From assembly GCA_015698045.1 (NCBI GenBank), contig BLAL01000049.1, positions 62,001 through 126,000 on the forward strand: a stretch of 64,000 nt of DNA, given 5' to 3'. Below are positions 9,536 through 19,476 of the stretch, in pieces. This stretch comes from Rhizophagus clarus (lineage: Eukaryota; Glomeromycota; Glomeromycetes; Glomerales; Glomeraceae). A program made the translations under genes and the position numbers. The notes under the pieces were generated by a model, which did not search any database, was not told where the DNA came from, and saw nothing but the letters and a program-made list of their open reading frames with translations. Within the stretch, counting starts at the first letter, position 1. The number at the start of each line of letters is the position of its first letter.

Positions 9536-12500
9536 ATGGCCGAACAATCCTCGCTTTCAGAGTTCTTCGACGCCTCCGCCCCGTACTATCAAGGATATAA
9601 AGCCTCTGATATAGGTGCATCTCTATATAAAATTTGAGATGATAGTGTTAAACCAAGGCATTTCCTTGGTGCAGACAATGCGGATGAAATAGAAGCCATA
9701 CTAACAGAGCGTGAGGGTCACTCCTTACACGAAATTATTGATGGTGATGAGCCACTCCGTCCTGTTATAGACTTTGATTTGCCAATAAAAGCATTAAATG
9801 CTATTACCCCTAAGCTTTCAAGCGGTCAGGCAAAAAATTTACTTTGTCGCGCCTTTAGAGATACTTGCCTAGAAATATTCCCAGAATGGGATAAAGAAAC
9901 TATGTCTATTGCCGAAAGTAGTGATGAGAAAAAAATATCTCTACATGTCTTAACTTTCGGCATGAGACTTCCAAATATCGCTAAGGTTTCAGCTTTCACC
10001 GAACTTGTTCGCAAGAAACTTCCAGCAGGATTACAGAAAAAAGGGATAATTGATAATATAGCAAATATAGGTTCTTTCAAATCTTTCTCCTTACGGATGC
10101 TTGGAACGCCCAAATATGATAAAAAAACAGACAAACATGTTCGTATAAAAAAAGCTATTCATCCAAAAGATGGAACAATCTTCGACTTCATGATTCGCCC
10201 ACCCAATGATGAATCAAAAGTCATCGAGAACAGTCCTCTTTTGGTTGTTCCAGAGTCAGAAGTTAACAGATGTTCGAAGGAAAATAATAATACGAGTAGC
10301 GAAACTACCCAGACTGATTTCGATTTTGTGGAATCGTTACTTGGGGGAAACGGTATCAAAGGGTATACTCTCTCATTTCCCTCAGATAACATTCCAGACT
10401 TGTTTCCATTAACTCGCAACTTCCCATCACACTGCCCAATATGTGATCGGGAACATGAAAGTGATAATGGATATATCTTACGAAATAAAAAAACATATAG
10501 ATTTTATTGTCATCGTGCAAACTATGAAAGAGAACCTGGGACTAGAAATCCTTCATTAAAACTTACTATTAATGAAACAGCTTTAGATAGAGAGAAAAAG
10601 CTTCCGAGCCCTACAAAATTAGACCAATCCAGAATTTCGAACCCGAATGATCGTTTCGTGTGGTGGAATTTAATATGTATGTGCACTTCAGGTAAGAAAT
10701 ATTCCCGTACTGAAGTTTATGAAGCAATCCAATCAACCGTCGCCTATATTCAATTGGATAAACCAGTCTGGATATTAAAACATAGGGATCCAGAAAATGG
10801 GCTTTACTTTGGTATGGGAGCCGAACTAAAACTTGCCGATTTCAAAATTAATATAACCGAGCATGGGGGTGAAGCAGTGAAGTTAAAATCGTTGATAAAT
10901 CAGGCAGTAATTAAAGGTCTAATAGTTTACGCAGATTATAATTTCCTCCCATATCCCATAGGTGTTCCTCAACCAAACACAGATTTCTTTAACCTTTTCC
11001 TAGGATTTTTGGCTAAACCAGCGCCAGAAATTAATAAGGAAATTATGGATCCGATTCTCTGGCATGTAAAGAACGTAATCTGTAGTGGGGATGAAAGACT
11101 TGACGAATATATCTGGAACTGGTGGGCATATTTAGTGCAGAAACCACAACAGAAGCCCCGATCAATTTTAGTACTAAAATCCACTCTACAACAGTGTGGA
11201 AAAAATATTATTACAGATTTTATTGGAGATAAAGTCTTAGGACCACATCTTCATTTCGCAACATCGGATTTAGAAAAAATTCTTGGGCGGTTTAATAGCG
11301 CCATTCAAGCTCGAAAACTTATCGTTATGAATGAGACTGGAATGTCTAGTGGAGAATGGCATAAGTTTAACGAACATCTCAAATCTCTTATAACAGAAGG
11401 AAGAGTTGCTATAGAACGTAAAGGCCTTGAAACTAAACGATTAAAAGACTTCACCGGATATATGATTACTAGTAATCATGATGCGCCACTCAAAATAGAC
11501 ATAGGTGATTCTCGTGTAGTTTGTTTTAATGTCTCTACACGCTGTAGAGGAAATACAAAGTATTTCAAAAGACTAGGAAATATACTTGACCATTCTGATG
11601 TGCCTGGCGTAGTCATGAGATATCTTCTTAGTCGTGATCTTTCAGATTTTGAACCACAGGAAATTCCTGCAACTAAAATGAAGGAAGAAATAATGCGCAA
11701 TCATCTCCCTAATCCTATTCGATTTATAATTGATTATATTTCATCTTGGCCTGAAAACCGTATTAGTAGGTTTAGTTGTGAAAAAGTATACCAGGATTAT
11801 CTAGAATGGTGTAGATGTAATGGGGAAAAGCCATTAACTAGTAAGGTCGCTGGAAAGAAATTTTCACTAATTAGTATTGATCGGGCACGTTCACGAGATA
11901 ATGGAGTAAGAGTATATCAATATATTCTCGACCGCTCCAAGATCGTAGCCAAGCTCCGTGAATCCGGCCTAGGTGATATGGAAGAATTTTCCGATATACC
12001 TCAAGATGAGTTGCCGGCTAATGAGGCCACAGACATACCTATATTCAATATACCAGAAACTATTTTCCAAAAAATAATCCTGCCTCAGACAAAAATGAGT
12101 ACCCCTTCACCTAATACCAGTAAAGATAAGAAGGCCAGTAATCAGGACGATTCGACTCAGGTACTTTTCGACTATGTAGTAGAAGATACACGTGCTCCGG
12201 TCGCCTCAACATCTGGTACATCTGACACTTCTAAAAGACCTGAACCAGTAATCGATAAACCAGAGACTATCGAGCTTCTCGAATCTAACAAGCCCATAAG
12301 TAAAAACACGAATACGCCTCCTAAAGAAACAAATGTCAAGCCCGATTTATCCAAGCCTAGTAGCAATGAACTATCATCTGCCATACTTCTGTCCAGAGCC
12401 CAGCGTGAAGAGCGTCTCAGAAAAAAGGCAGTCAAACTTGATGAGGATCCAGATGTCTTCATGACCATCACCGAAAAAGACAGGCTCGATTTCATTGCAT

Positions 12501-12724
12501 TTTGGGATAGGATGGAAACTGATTCACGAATGTGTGGTTGGGCTATAGAAACAGAAGATGATCCCAAAGAATATATGGAGATGACAGTGCGGGAAAGATT
12601 AATAGGAGAAGAAATTATCCGTCGTGGGCTCGAGGATGATGGAGTTACATCCTCCTGGCTTGATACCGATGAGAAATGGAAAAAAACGGTAAGCATACTC
12701 CAGGAGAATGGTATGCTTTGGTAA
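9536..12724 (+). pseudogene. D5-like primase-helicase (AEP + SF3), one in-frame TGA
   Basis: The frame from ATG 9536 would encode about 1,063 residues but has a TGA at 9635-9637; downstream it stays open to 12724. An archaeo-eukaryotic primase signature follows: VIDFDLP (the D-x-D motif, about residues 79-81) and SLHVL (about 135-139). Next come a CPIC..C zinc-binding site near 300 and a D5_N-like region. The superfamily 3 helicase has a degenerate Walker A (QQCGKN, about 550), Walker B (LIVMNETG, about 597) and motif C (TSNHD, about 645). A disordered Ser/Pro region and a charged C-terminal domain finish it. The first 12-15 codons lie in the TIR and are shared with the polymerase gene. It should prime and unwind element DNA. 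The TGA follows KI and may have been TGG; the next ATG would drop the D-x-D motif. Confidence 0.85.
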
Positions 12725-12892
12725 AGAGCGAATAAGAAGCCGGTTAATAGGTGAGGTGCTTGGGTAAGAGGGTCTTTTTGTTCTTTACAATTAGGCGATA
12801 TAAAATCCCAAATTATTTTTTTTTTCGCAAATCCTATCTATCTGCAAATTTCAAATTGGCCGTAAGACAACATCAAACTACTTATCGTTGGC

Positions 12893-13429
12893 ATGTCTAC
12901 TAAAGTAACCACTCCAAAGACCCGAAGGAAACCCAAAGCTAATGACTTTAAATCGATTCTAGAGCGGTTCTTAGAAAAATACGACTTATCTATTGAGTCC
13001 AGCCCAGAACAACTGAGTGAACATAATAAAGAGCTTGGAGCTTCACTTCCAGATTGGATGGCCCGTAAATGTGTTAAAGATCTCCTAACCTGACGTAAAT
13101 ATAGTAAAGAGAAGAAAGGGGCTCTCCTACCCGATAAGAGAAAAGAAAAACTGATAATAGAGAAAAGGGCGGAATATTGTGCTAAAGCCGGTAATAAGTG
13201 GGTCATTTTCCGTCATAATATGGAATTGTGACCGAAAAATAATGATAAAAAAGAAGTCATAGCAGGCGCCTCACGTCAATATCGATTTCGTGAGGAATTA
13301 GCAAAAGCCGGAGTGGATCCTGAAATTATTAATAACTATGCCAGAGATCCAGCTCTTATTCAACAATCTAATAAAATCCAAAAAGAGCGCCGACAGCTAC
13401 GTGAGCTCTTTGACGAAAATGATCGATAG
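12893..13429 (+). pseudogene. Small basic protein gene with two in-frame TGA codons
   Basis: From ATG 12893 one frame runs to TAG at 13427, interrupted by TGA at 13091-13093 and 13229-13231. Restored reading would be about 178 residues, Lys/Arg/Glu-rich, with a Pro/Lys start (TPKTRRKPKAND) and a helical C-terminus (KIQKERRQLRELFDE). An AT-rich T-tract followed by CG lies at 12812-12828, as before the next genes. No family recognised. Both stops could be single G-to-A or C-to-T changes. Confidence 0.5.
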
Positions 13430-13497
13430 ATTAAAGGAGTTTATTAATTTTATTTTTTCGTCCAGGTAAGATATAGCATATTATAAAGTATTGTAAA

Positions 13498-13983
13498 ATG
13501 GTAACCGATCAAAAGCATTCATCCGATAGTATAGCTAGCGAGCAGGGAGTTATCCCAAATACAGAAAAATTAGCCCGATTATTGGAGGCAGATAAGCAAA
13601 ATGCAGAAGCATATAGTGCGCTTTCCAGTATAAGAAAGGCACTAAAGAATGATACCAAAGGTATCCATTCCCAAAATAATACTTTAGAAAAGAGGGTAAA
13701 AAGACTGGAAAAAGACATAAGATCCTTAAAAATCGAATTTGGGGATCTGGACGAATGTGTGGATAGGGAAACTGTGGTCGACATAATACATGAAATAGTT
13801 CCCTCGCTTATTGGTAAAAAAGGGTCGAGAGGCGCTGTGTATAGAGGGAGTTCCTCCTATTCGTCTGAATCTTTTGAAGGATCTGATTCGGTCGAGACAA
13901 TTCTGATAAGAAAGAGCGAGGATATCCCTCATAAGCAACGAAGGAAGGCGCTACTGAGAAAGGTTAAACGGTTAGTAGTTTGA
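13498..13983 (+). CDS. Coiled-coil protein (161 aa), unknown
   Basis: Intact frame, 38 bases after a TTTATTTTTTCG motif. Residues about 20-90 are predicted helical with heptad-like leucines (LEKRVKRLEKDIRSLKIEF). A Ser/Gly-rich patch and a strongly basic tail (KQRRKALLRKVKRLVV) follow. It could be a DNA- or RNA-binding structural protein; nothing fixes a role. It is one of a run of five or six same-strand small genes between the primase and 17 kb. Confidence 0.55.
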   Translation: MVTDQKHSSDSIASEQGVIPNTEKLARLLEADKQNAEAYSALSSIRKALKNDTKGIHSQNNTLEKRVKRLEKDIRSLKIEFGDLDECVDRETVVDIIHEIVPSLIGKKGSRGAVYRGSSSYSSESFEGSDSVETILIRKSEDIPHKQRRKALLRKVKRLVV

Positions 13984-14053
13984 AGTGGGTTGAGTCAAGC
14001 ACTTTACATATTTTTCAATCAAAGATATTAAGTTTAATTTATAAATAATCAAA

Positions 14054-14389
14054 ATGGAAAGTGACCCAAAGCATTTGACGGCCTTAACTAATATCCCGCC
14101 CAATTCTACTTCGTCCAAGTCTAGTTCATCTGAATCAAGCTCATCCGAGACTAGTTCGTCTGAGTCTAGTTCGTCATCTGAGAGTAGTTCGTCTAAATCA
14201 AGTTCATCCGAGAGTAGTTCATCTGAATCCAGCTCATCCGAATCCAGTTCATCCGATGCTGATATTGATGAAATAGTAAACATGATTAAGCATCAAAGGA
14301 TTCAGAAACAGATCAGGAAGCGCCAAGCCCAAAGGAAAGTTTCAGAAAATTCCCAAATCGGATTGTTTAATGCTAGTCCGGAGCAGTGA
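14054..14389 (+). CDS. Serine/glutamate-repeat protein (111 aa)
   Basis: Residues about 18-75 are a run of S/E/T/K units (SSSESSSSETSSSE), followed by a short basic helix (KHQRIQKQIRKRQAQRK). The last codons overlap the TAGTCCGGAGCAGTGAT gene-end motif, which here encodes SPEQ and the stop. It is low complexity and probably disordered, and acidic if phosphorylated. No family. A T-tract-CG promoter-like motif lies upstream of the following gene. Confidence 0.45.
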   Translation: MESDPKHLTALTNIPPNSTSSKSSSSESSSSETSSSESSSSSESSSSKSSSSESSSSESSSSESSSSDADIDEIVNMIKHQRIQKQIRKRQAQRKVSENSQIGLFNASPEQ

Positions 14390-14390
14390 T
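14374..14390 (+). promoter_or_regulatory. Gene-end motif TAGTCCGGAGCAGTGAT, copy 1
   Basis: The exact 17-mer recurs at 15584-15600 and 16080-16096, each time at or within 30 bases of the stop codon of a plus-strand gene. It is probably a 3' processing or termination signal, or a remnant of tandem gene duplication. Confidence 0.6.
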
Positions 14391-14449
14391 CCTACCACTC
14401 GGCTAATTTTATTTTTTCGTTTGAAGATACAATATAATATGCACTATAT

Positions 14450-15574
14450 ATGGCGCAATCAAGCATCTTTTATTTACCAGAACTACTAGAACAGATTTTA
14501 CATTTTTTAGCGATAGATAAATCTCTCTATCCCGCTCTATATGTATCCCGATTGTGGTACAGATGTGGTGCACCTATTCTGTGGAAGCGTATCGAATTGA
14601 GAGGAAAAGACTTATATCCTGGACAATCTCTTCCAAATGATTATAAAAATTACTGTGCAAAGGATCACCCTCGATTAAATAAATTCATAAGGATAGAACG
14701 TGCAAAGGATCTCTCTCAATTGAAAAAATTCATAAAGTTAGTACGTAGGAAGCAAACGCCAGTTTATTGCTCAAATGTAACTCATCTCGAAATATCATAC
14801 TACCATTCACTTTCAGATAAAAAAATCATAAGTATTGTACATTCATGCCCAAATATAACCCACTTGAGTTTCATAAATAGCATAGCATTTAGTAATAGAG
14901 CATTAGAACTGATAGCGAGTTCATACCCGAATCTGAAGTATCTCAATCTATGCATTGATCGGCCAGGTGGCTTTAGGAGCTTTCGTACTCGAGAAGTAGA
15001 TGGTAGTGGTCTATGGAGAATCGCGAAGTCATGCCATAGATTAGAATATCTAAATATCTCTAATCATAGAGAATATTCTGAAACATCAATTTGTAATGTT
15101 ATTCATTCTTGCCCAAGGCTCCAGCAACTCGACCTTAGCTTTTGTAATATTACCGATATAACTATCAAAGAAATTGCTGGTTCATGTCTTAATTTAAAAT
15201 ACCTCAATTTGGAAGGGTGTAATAATATTAGCAAAGAGGCCGTAGAACAGCTGGTTTCCTCGCTTAGTCCAAATATCCATGTTGAGAATTTCGTGTCGAT
15301 TCGGGTACATCCCCTAGATCCGATCCATCAACTCGCAAGGCAACTGGGAATACCACATGATGCACCAAGAGATGTTGCATCCTTAAAAAATTTTATCAAC
15401 GACGAATTATCAAGGAGATTGAGTGAACGCCGTATTCTAGCTAGACCATCGCTCCGGAGTGGTAGTCGGTTATATAACACCCGGTATAGTGTTGTTAATT
15501 CCAATATATCTATGACTGTGGACTCTGGTGCCGATCACTCCACTATAGCTATAATCAGACAAGCGCCTATTTGA
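14450..15574 (+). CDS. F-box / leucine-rich repeat protein (374 aa) with a protease-like tail
   Basis: Residues about 5-45 form an F-box-like helix set ([36 protein letters not shown]). From about 105 to 280 there are at least five LRRs of the cysteine-containing F-box type ([45 protein letters not shown]). Such proteins recruit substrates to SCF ubiquitin ligases and are abundant in glomeromycete genomes, so this is probably a captured host gene. The last 40 residues are unusual: they end in [13 protein letters not shown], which resembles the active-site start of retroviral aspartic proteases, and then stop. It ends at gene-end motif copy 2. Intact and intronless. Confidence 0.75.
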   Translation: MAQSSIFYLPELLEQILHFLAIDKSLYPALYVSRLWYRCGAPILWKRIELRGKDLYPGQSLPNDYKNYCAKDHPRLNKFIRIERAKDLSQLKKFIKLVRRKQTPVYCSNVTHLEISYYHSLSDKKIISIVHSCPNITHLSFINSIAFSNRALELIASSYPNLKYLNLCIDRPGGFRSFRTREVDGSGLWRIAKSCHRLEYLNISNHREYSETSICNVIHSCPRLQQLDLSFCNITDITIKEIAGSCLNLKYLNLEGCNNISKEAVEQLVSSLSPNIHVENFVSIRVHPLDPIHQLARQLGIPHDAPRDVASLKNFINDELSRRLSERRILARPSLRSGSRLYNTRYSVVNSNISMTVDSGADHSTIAIIRQAPI

Positions 15575-15583
15575 CGATCTAGC

Positions 15584-15600
15584 TAGTCCGGAGCAGTGAT
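15584..15600 (+). promoter_or_regulatory. Gene-end motif TAGTCCGGAGCAGTGAT, copy 2
   Basis: Identical to copies 1 and 3. It starts 10 bases after the stop of the F-box/LRR gene and precedes a TTTATTTTTTT tract and the next gene. Confidence 0.6.
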
Positions 15601-15668
15601 TATTTGTCAGGAAGATTTATTTTTTTATATTAAATACACCTGAACTACAAGAGGGATATTCGACTAGG

Positions 15669-16082
15669 ATGGTACTTGATATAGAACCCAAACAAGAGCT
15701 TAACGACCTTCGAGAATCACTTGTCAACTTAGGACAAGACTTATGGAAAACTTACGCAAATCTTGGATCGATTGCGCAATACTGCGAAGGTAAGATTAAT
15801 GACAAAAGTTATCAAAGATCTGTCATAGAATTAGAACGGGATATGAGATACATGTGCGAAAGACTTGGGTTAATGATAACCATGTATGGCCTTAAAAAGA
15901 AGATTGATTATAAATTGGAGGATCCCGAATTAGAAACTAACTTTACTATCACCGAATTTATTCCACGAAGTATTAAATATAGGGGTCAGGAACCATTATC
16001 TTCTCATTTGATGTTTGAAACTTCACGAGGCTCATTACACCGTAGATTACGTAAAAAAGATTTCCCAGAAGAGATTGACTAG
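15669..16082 (+). CDS. Hypothetical protein (137 aa)
   Basis: Intact frame from ATG 15669 to TAG 16082. The stop lies inside gene-end motif copy 3. It is mostly helical and charged, beginning VLDIEPKQELNDL, with a helical LERDMRYMCERLGLMI segment near residue 60 and a basic tail. Preceded by a TTTATTTTTTT tract. No family recognised. Confidence 0.5.
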   Translation: MVLDIEPKQELNDLRESLVNLGQDLWKTYANLGSIAQYCEGKINDKSYQRSVIELERDMRYMCERLGLMITMYGLKKKIDYKLEDPELETNFTITEFIPRSIKYRGQEPLSSHLMFETSRGSLHRRLRKKDFPEEID

Positions 16083-16133
16083 TCCGGAGCAGTGATCACC
16101 AGACAGGTCTTATGCGACAGCCGTTAAGGCGCT
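16080..16133 (+). promoter_or_regulatory. Gene-end module, copy 3, with AGCCGTTAAGGCGCT
   Basis: TAGTCCGGAGCAGTGAT is followed by a block (CACCAGACAGGTCT, TGCGACAGCCGTTAAGGCGCT) repeated almost exactly at 17053-17092 after the next gene. AGCCGTTAAGGCGCT also occurs inverted at 40635-40649. Confidence 0.6.
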
Positions 16134-16226
16134 AAAGCATATTATTTTTCGCATATACCGAAAAGAAGCTATACATGCTAACCAGTACTTTATTTTTTTA
16201 TTAAGTATAATTGATCTATTAGCAAA

Positions 16227-17000
16227 ATGTCAGATGACGAAATGGATGAGGCCTATAATGAATTTATCAAAGAATATGGGGAGAGATATGAATGGGGCAA
16301 TGAAGGGAATCCTGAATTTATACCAGAGTGGCAAGACTGGGAAGATCTATTTTGTGAAATCAAAATCTATTGGAAGACAAAGGCAGTCAGACATTGGAGG
16401 AAGAAAATACTTAAACGATTTGTATATAGTCTGCCTAACATACGAAATCCAACATCATTATTCCATGTATTCATACAATCCAACGCTTTTTATTTCCCAC
16501 AGATTTTAAGCTTAATAGAATTGCCATATAGTGCTGAGGAACTTCGATGGGAAATATGGCCGGAGGGTATTGATACAGATGAGATTAAAATAGGTAACAA
16601 TGCAAATGAGATAGAGATGTTCCGTTATGGAATGTTGCGTCAAGACAAAGATTCAATAGCAGATTATTATTCGAAGGTAAAGAGGTGTAATGATATTGTC
16701 AATTTCAGCGAAGAGCGTCTTAGAAATAAATTCATTGATGGATTAACACTTGAAAACCAATGGTATATCGCAATGTCTGAATACTATCATACTCTTGATG
16801 AATTGGTAAAAGCACTTATTCAGGTAGAAAAAGAAACAATACCTGTTCTTACCGCATTTAGTGAATATTGTAGACAGGTCGGTATTATCAATCAGAATTT
16901 AATGCAGTCAATTTGGCACAGTGGCCCTCCGGCTATGCATTGGTTAGTCCGAGGTAGGGTTCCGCATTTGATCCGATCCGAAGTGATCCGAACATTGTGA
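16227..17000 (+). CDS. Gag-like protein (257 aa)
   Basis: Intact frame. The N-terminal half is acidic and Trp/Tyr-rich. Residues about 125-205 match a retrotransposon Gag capsid-type helical core: a RQDKDSIADYYSKVKRCNDI segment, then LRNKFIDGLTLEN. The protein at 36331 has the same pattern (QGSDSVRNYYRK, then IQFIRGLSPEN). The tail is short and basic, with no zinc knuckle. A second Gag-type gene inside a DNA element is odd. It could be structural (particle-forming) or a domesticated copy. A T-tract precedes it and a conserved gene-end block follows it. Confidence 0.6.
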   Translation: MSDDEMDEAYNEFIKEYGERYEWGNEGNPEFIPEWQDWEDLFCEIKIYWKTKAVRHWRKKILKRFVYSLPNIRNPTSLFHVFIQSNAFYFPQILSLIELPYSAEELRWEIWPEGIDTDEIKIGNNANEIEMFRYGMLRQDKDSIADYYSKVKRCNDIVNFSEERLRNKFIDGLTLENQWYIAMSEYYHTLDELVKALIQVEKETIPVLTAFSEYCRQVGIINQNLMQSIWHSGPPAMHWLVRGRVPHLIRSEVIRTL

Positions 17001-17052
17001 TCATCAGCTCGGAAGAATTGCTGAGACACGGATTGTGCGACAAAAAATATGT

Positions 17053-17092
17053 GGATCACAAGACAGGTCTGTGCGACAGCCGTTAAGGCGCT
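17053..17092 (+). promoter_or_regulatory. Gene-end module, copy 4 (partial)
   Basis: GATCACAAGACAGGTCT then TGCGACAGCCGTTAAGGCGCT, matching 16092-16133, about 50 bases after the Gag-like gene. The TAGTCCGGAGCAGTGAT part is absent. Confidence 0.55.
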
Positions 17093-17270
17093 AAAAAAAC
17101 ATATTAACCTTTATTCTTTATTTTTTTCCGAACAAACATGAGAAAAATGTGAAAGGAGGTCTAGTTTCAACACAGGACCAGCTCTAAAAGTAAATATTGA
17201 CGGCAAAAGCATATGTTATGAAGGGCTGAGGGACTCACAATTTTGAGATCGCCAGGCGTAAGACCAACTA

Positions 17271-17420
17271 TAGTCTCTCCGGTAGATCTCCATGTGAAAA
17301 GGTTTGAAAAATCCGTTTACATGTGCTTTCATAGAAGTCTTGGCATCAGACGACAATACTAATTACGCTTCATACCTCCTTAATTTTTTTCCCAGTAAGA
17401 TATAAAGCATGTAGGGGTAT
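17271..17420 (+). repeat. Internal copy of the 150-bp intron-like block
   Basis: Matches 4108-4260 outside the element. The donor-like site is GTTTGA instead of GTAAGA, and the 3' end TTTCCCAG is kept. It lies 110 bp upstream of the small gene at 17533. Confidence 0.6.
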
Positions 17421-17532
17421 GTGGAAGTTCAGCCAACTTTCCGCAAAATAATTGAGGTATGCGTATGTCAGAAGTTGTGTATACGAGAGCGAAGTTTCTC
17501 ACTATGGGCTCTTGCATTTCAGAAAACGAAAC

Positions 17533-17844
17533 ATGGCCAATATTACTCTCAACTGCGTTATAATTCCCACCGGTGGCTTCATTGGAATTCCAATCAATGA
17601 TGTTAATCTAACGGTTACAATTCCCCTTGGAAATACGGTCAGAAATCTTCACACTCAGATTCAACAACAGTTACCTCAGCAATTCAGAAATGTCCCATTT
17701 TATCTTCGTGCACTCCGCCCTGGGCTTGTAAATTACGTTGCTATGCGACAAGGGGGATTGATTTCTGATTATTTTGATGGGAATCCCACTGCGGGTGTTT
17801 GCCATGTTCTTATAGAGCATGATGTATATGGTTATTATGACTAG
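17533..17844 (+). CDS. Small protein (about 103 aa), possible ubiquitin-like/Crinkler-type header
   Basis: An in-frame start exists at 17452, but the conserved-looking part begins at ATG 17533. It opens with a beta-strand NITLNCVI, a second strand (VNLTVTIPL) and a helix (VRNLHTQIQQQL). This order resembles the ubiquitin-like header domains found at the start of fungal Crinkler proteins, which also begin with ITLxCL and a TVxxLKxxI helix. No effector domain follows; the protein ends acidic-aromatic. The comparison is by eye and tentative. Confidence 0.4.
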   Translation: MANITLNCVIIPTGGFIGIPINDVNLTVTIPLGNTVRNLHTQIQQQLPQQFRNVPFYLRALRPGLVNYVAMRQGGLISDYFDGNPTAGVCHVLIEHDVYGYYD

Positions 17845-18086
17845 TATGCAATATATTCGAAATTTTATGTATTGTAGTCCGGGTTCCGGCAACGATTTAT
17901 TTCATAAATAAAGTATTATTTTATCGAGAACAGGTCACGTGAAATGATGCAATGCCTGTGCTACATAAAAACCTATATTAATTGCCAGTATTCTCTTTCC
18001 CATCCCAGAAATAAAATTTTATCTCACTCCGGAAAGTAACACTATTTTTTTGTCCGAGCCAAATATCCCTATAAAAACGTAACACT

Positions 18087-19296
18087 ATGTCTTCTGAAAC
18101 CAGTACACCTTATACTCCAGCTTCCACCTCTACTACTGTTGCTGGAAATGAGACGGTCTCGTTGGCGGACGAAATTAAAAAATATGATACGGACAAACTT
18201 ATAGAATATTTGCAGGGGCAGAAAAACTTGGAGCTTAGTGAAACGGCTATCAAAATTTTAGAGAAGGAAGAGCTTAATGGCGGGGACTTGTTTGACTTGA
18301 CCGAAGAAAGGCTTCGCAGTGTTGGCTTAGGCTTGGGACCTGCTATGAGACTCGTGAAGTTCGCTAAGGAGTGTAAAGATAAAAAGTTGAGGTCGTTCTC
18401 CTCGTACAAGACTAAGAAAGAGTTGGGTGAGGTGTTGGAGAAATATGGGATTGTTAGCGGGGATATAACTCGCATTCCACAGTTCATACCACGTAAGTAA
18501 TATCAGATTAAAGGAGTTCTTTTTTATATATTTCGAGCTCACATATCATAATATAGCCATCCACACTATCAACGAAAGCGCCCCTGAATTTAAGCTATGT
18601 ATTGACGACATCCTTCGTAGAATAAAAAATATGGGTCCAGTTGTAGATAGTAACGAAGCTATGCGGTGCGAGTATATTTCAACGATCTTACATACGGCTG
18701 TAAGTATTCTCGGCGACTTGGTAATCACACCTCAGGCAAATATAATTGGTGAAGAAAACACAGGCCGTGTCGACTATGCCATCAAAAAAATTATCAGCGA
18801 GATGCTGGAGGAAATAATTTGCATAACCGAAGGCAAACAGAATCAAGCAACTATAGGTATCTGCCAAAACTTACTACAATGCCGAAGTGCTTGCGATGTA
18901 AGTATAACAGATTCTACTAGCTCGCTCGCTATAGGATGATCATGGGCTATTGCTAACTTACTTCTCTATTTCCCTCAGATGAATATAAATATGAACAAGA
19001 AAAAAAGAAAGGTGGATGATGCATTCGATCCCGACTACGACTACGTCTATGGTATAGTCAGTACTGGAACTGACTGGTACTTCATTCTTCACAGCACCGA
19101 GGGCATCTATAGTACGAGCAGGACTGAATACCGAATTTCACTAACAGAAGACGCTCTCAAAGATGATACAGAATTGCGTAAGAATGTGAAGAGGGTTTTA
19201 GAGGTTATAGTAGGTTTATTAAAGGATAGAGCAGTAGGTAGTGAGGAACCCGCAACTAAGAAGCGTCGTGTAGAAGAAATAATCAAGAAAAAATAA
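18087..19296 (+). CDS. SAM-domain / PD-(D/E)XK nuclease-like protein (354 aa), three exons
   Basis: Exons 18087-18492, 18557-18897 and 18979-19296 join in frame with GTAAGT donors and TATAG/CTCAG acceptors and give 354 residues. After a Ser/Thr-rich lead, residues about 28-95 form a SAM domain (DKLIEYLQ..LDLSETAIKIL-like, then LRSVGLGLGPAMRLVKF). The second exon has GRVDYAIK followed by ICITEGKQ, the D...E-x-K pattern of PD-(D/E)XK nuclease folds. A basic Lys/Arg patch and a C-terminal GIVSTGTDWYF segment follow. Many Rhizophagus proteins share this architecture; some resemble Crinkler-type effectors. A decayed second copy is at 26880-27640. Intact here. Catalysis is inferred, not shown. Confidence 0.7.
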
Positions 19297-19360
19297 TCAT
19301 GTATATTAGATAGACGTCATGTATCGCGGGTGCAGTCCCGATCTTGTATTTATTTTTTTG
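19297..19360 (+). promoter_or_regulatory. Second type of gene-end module
   Basis: TAGACGTCATGTATCGCGGG, then CCCGATCTTGTATTTATTTTT. Related blocks lie at 22915-22965 and 27652-27705, the latter directly after the SAM-nuclease pseudogene. It is a likely inherited 3' UTR and polyadenylation region. Confidence 0.45.
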
Positions 19361-19476
19361 CATATATTAATAAAAAAAATTGAATTTTGCAGGTATATAT
19401 GATAAGCAAAAAAATATTTAGTCATGGAACTGCCATTCCAGGGCTATAAACAATTTATTTATATCATAATCACGCC

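Larger units (their letters stand above)
7456..9579 (+). repeat. Left terminal inverted repeat, about 2.12 kb
   Basis: Matches the reverse complement of 43953-46043 nearly throughout. Contents from the end inward are a 62-bp palindrome, 34-bp direct repeats, a GC-richer block with an internal duplication, GTCCCTAT repeats, a zinc-binding gene on the minus strand, a divergent promoter and the first 12-15 codons of the primase gene. The left copy has one more 34-bp unit than the right (7538-7640). All base substitutions I compared between the copies are transitions. Confidence 0.95.

Noticed and set aside
9326-9637. Hydrophobic open frame spanning the TIR promoter and the primase start
   Set aside because: The real start is ATG 9536; the upstream part is translated promoter DNA, as its mirror copy in the right TIR shows.
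9826-12696. Minus-strand open frames across the primase-helicase gene
   Set aside because: They are shadows of the coding frame, with no motifs and no start context of their own.
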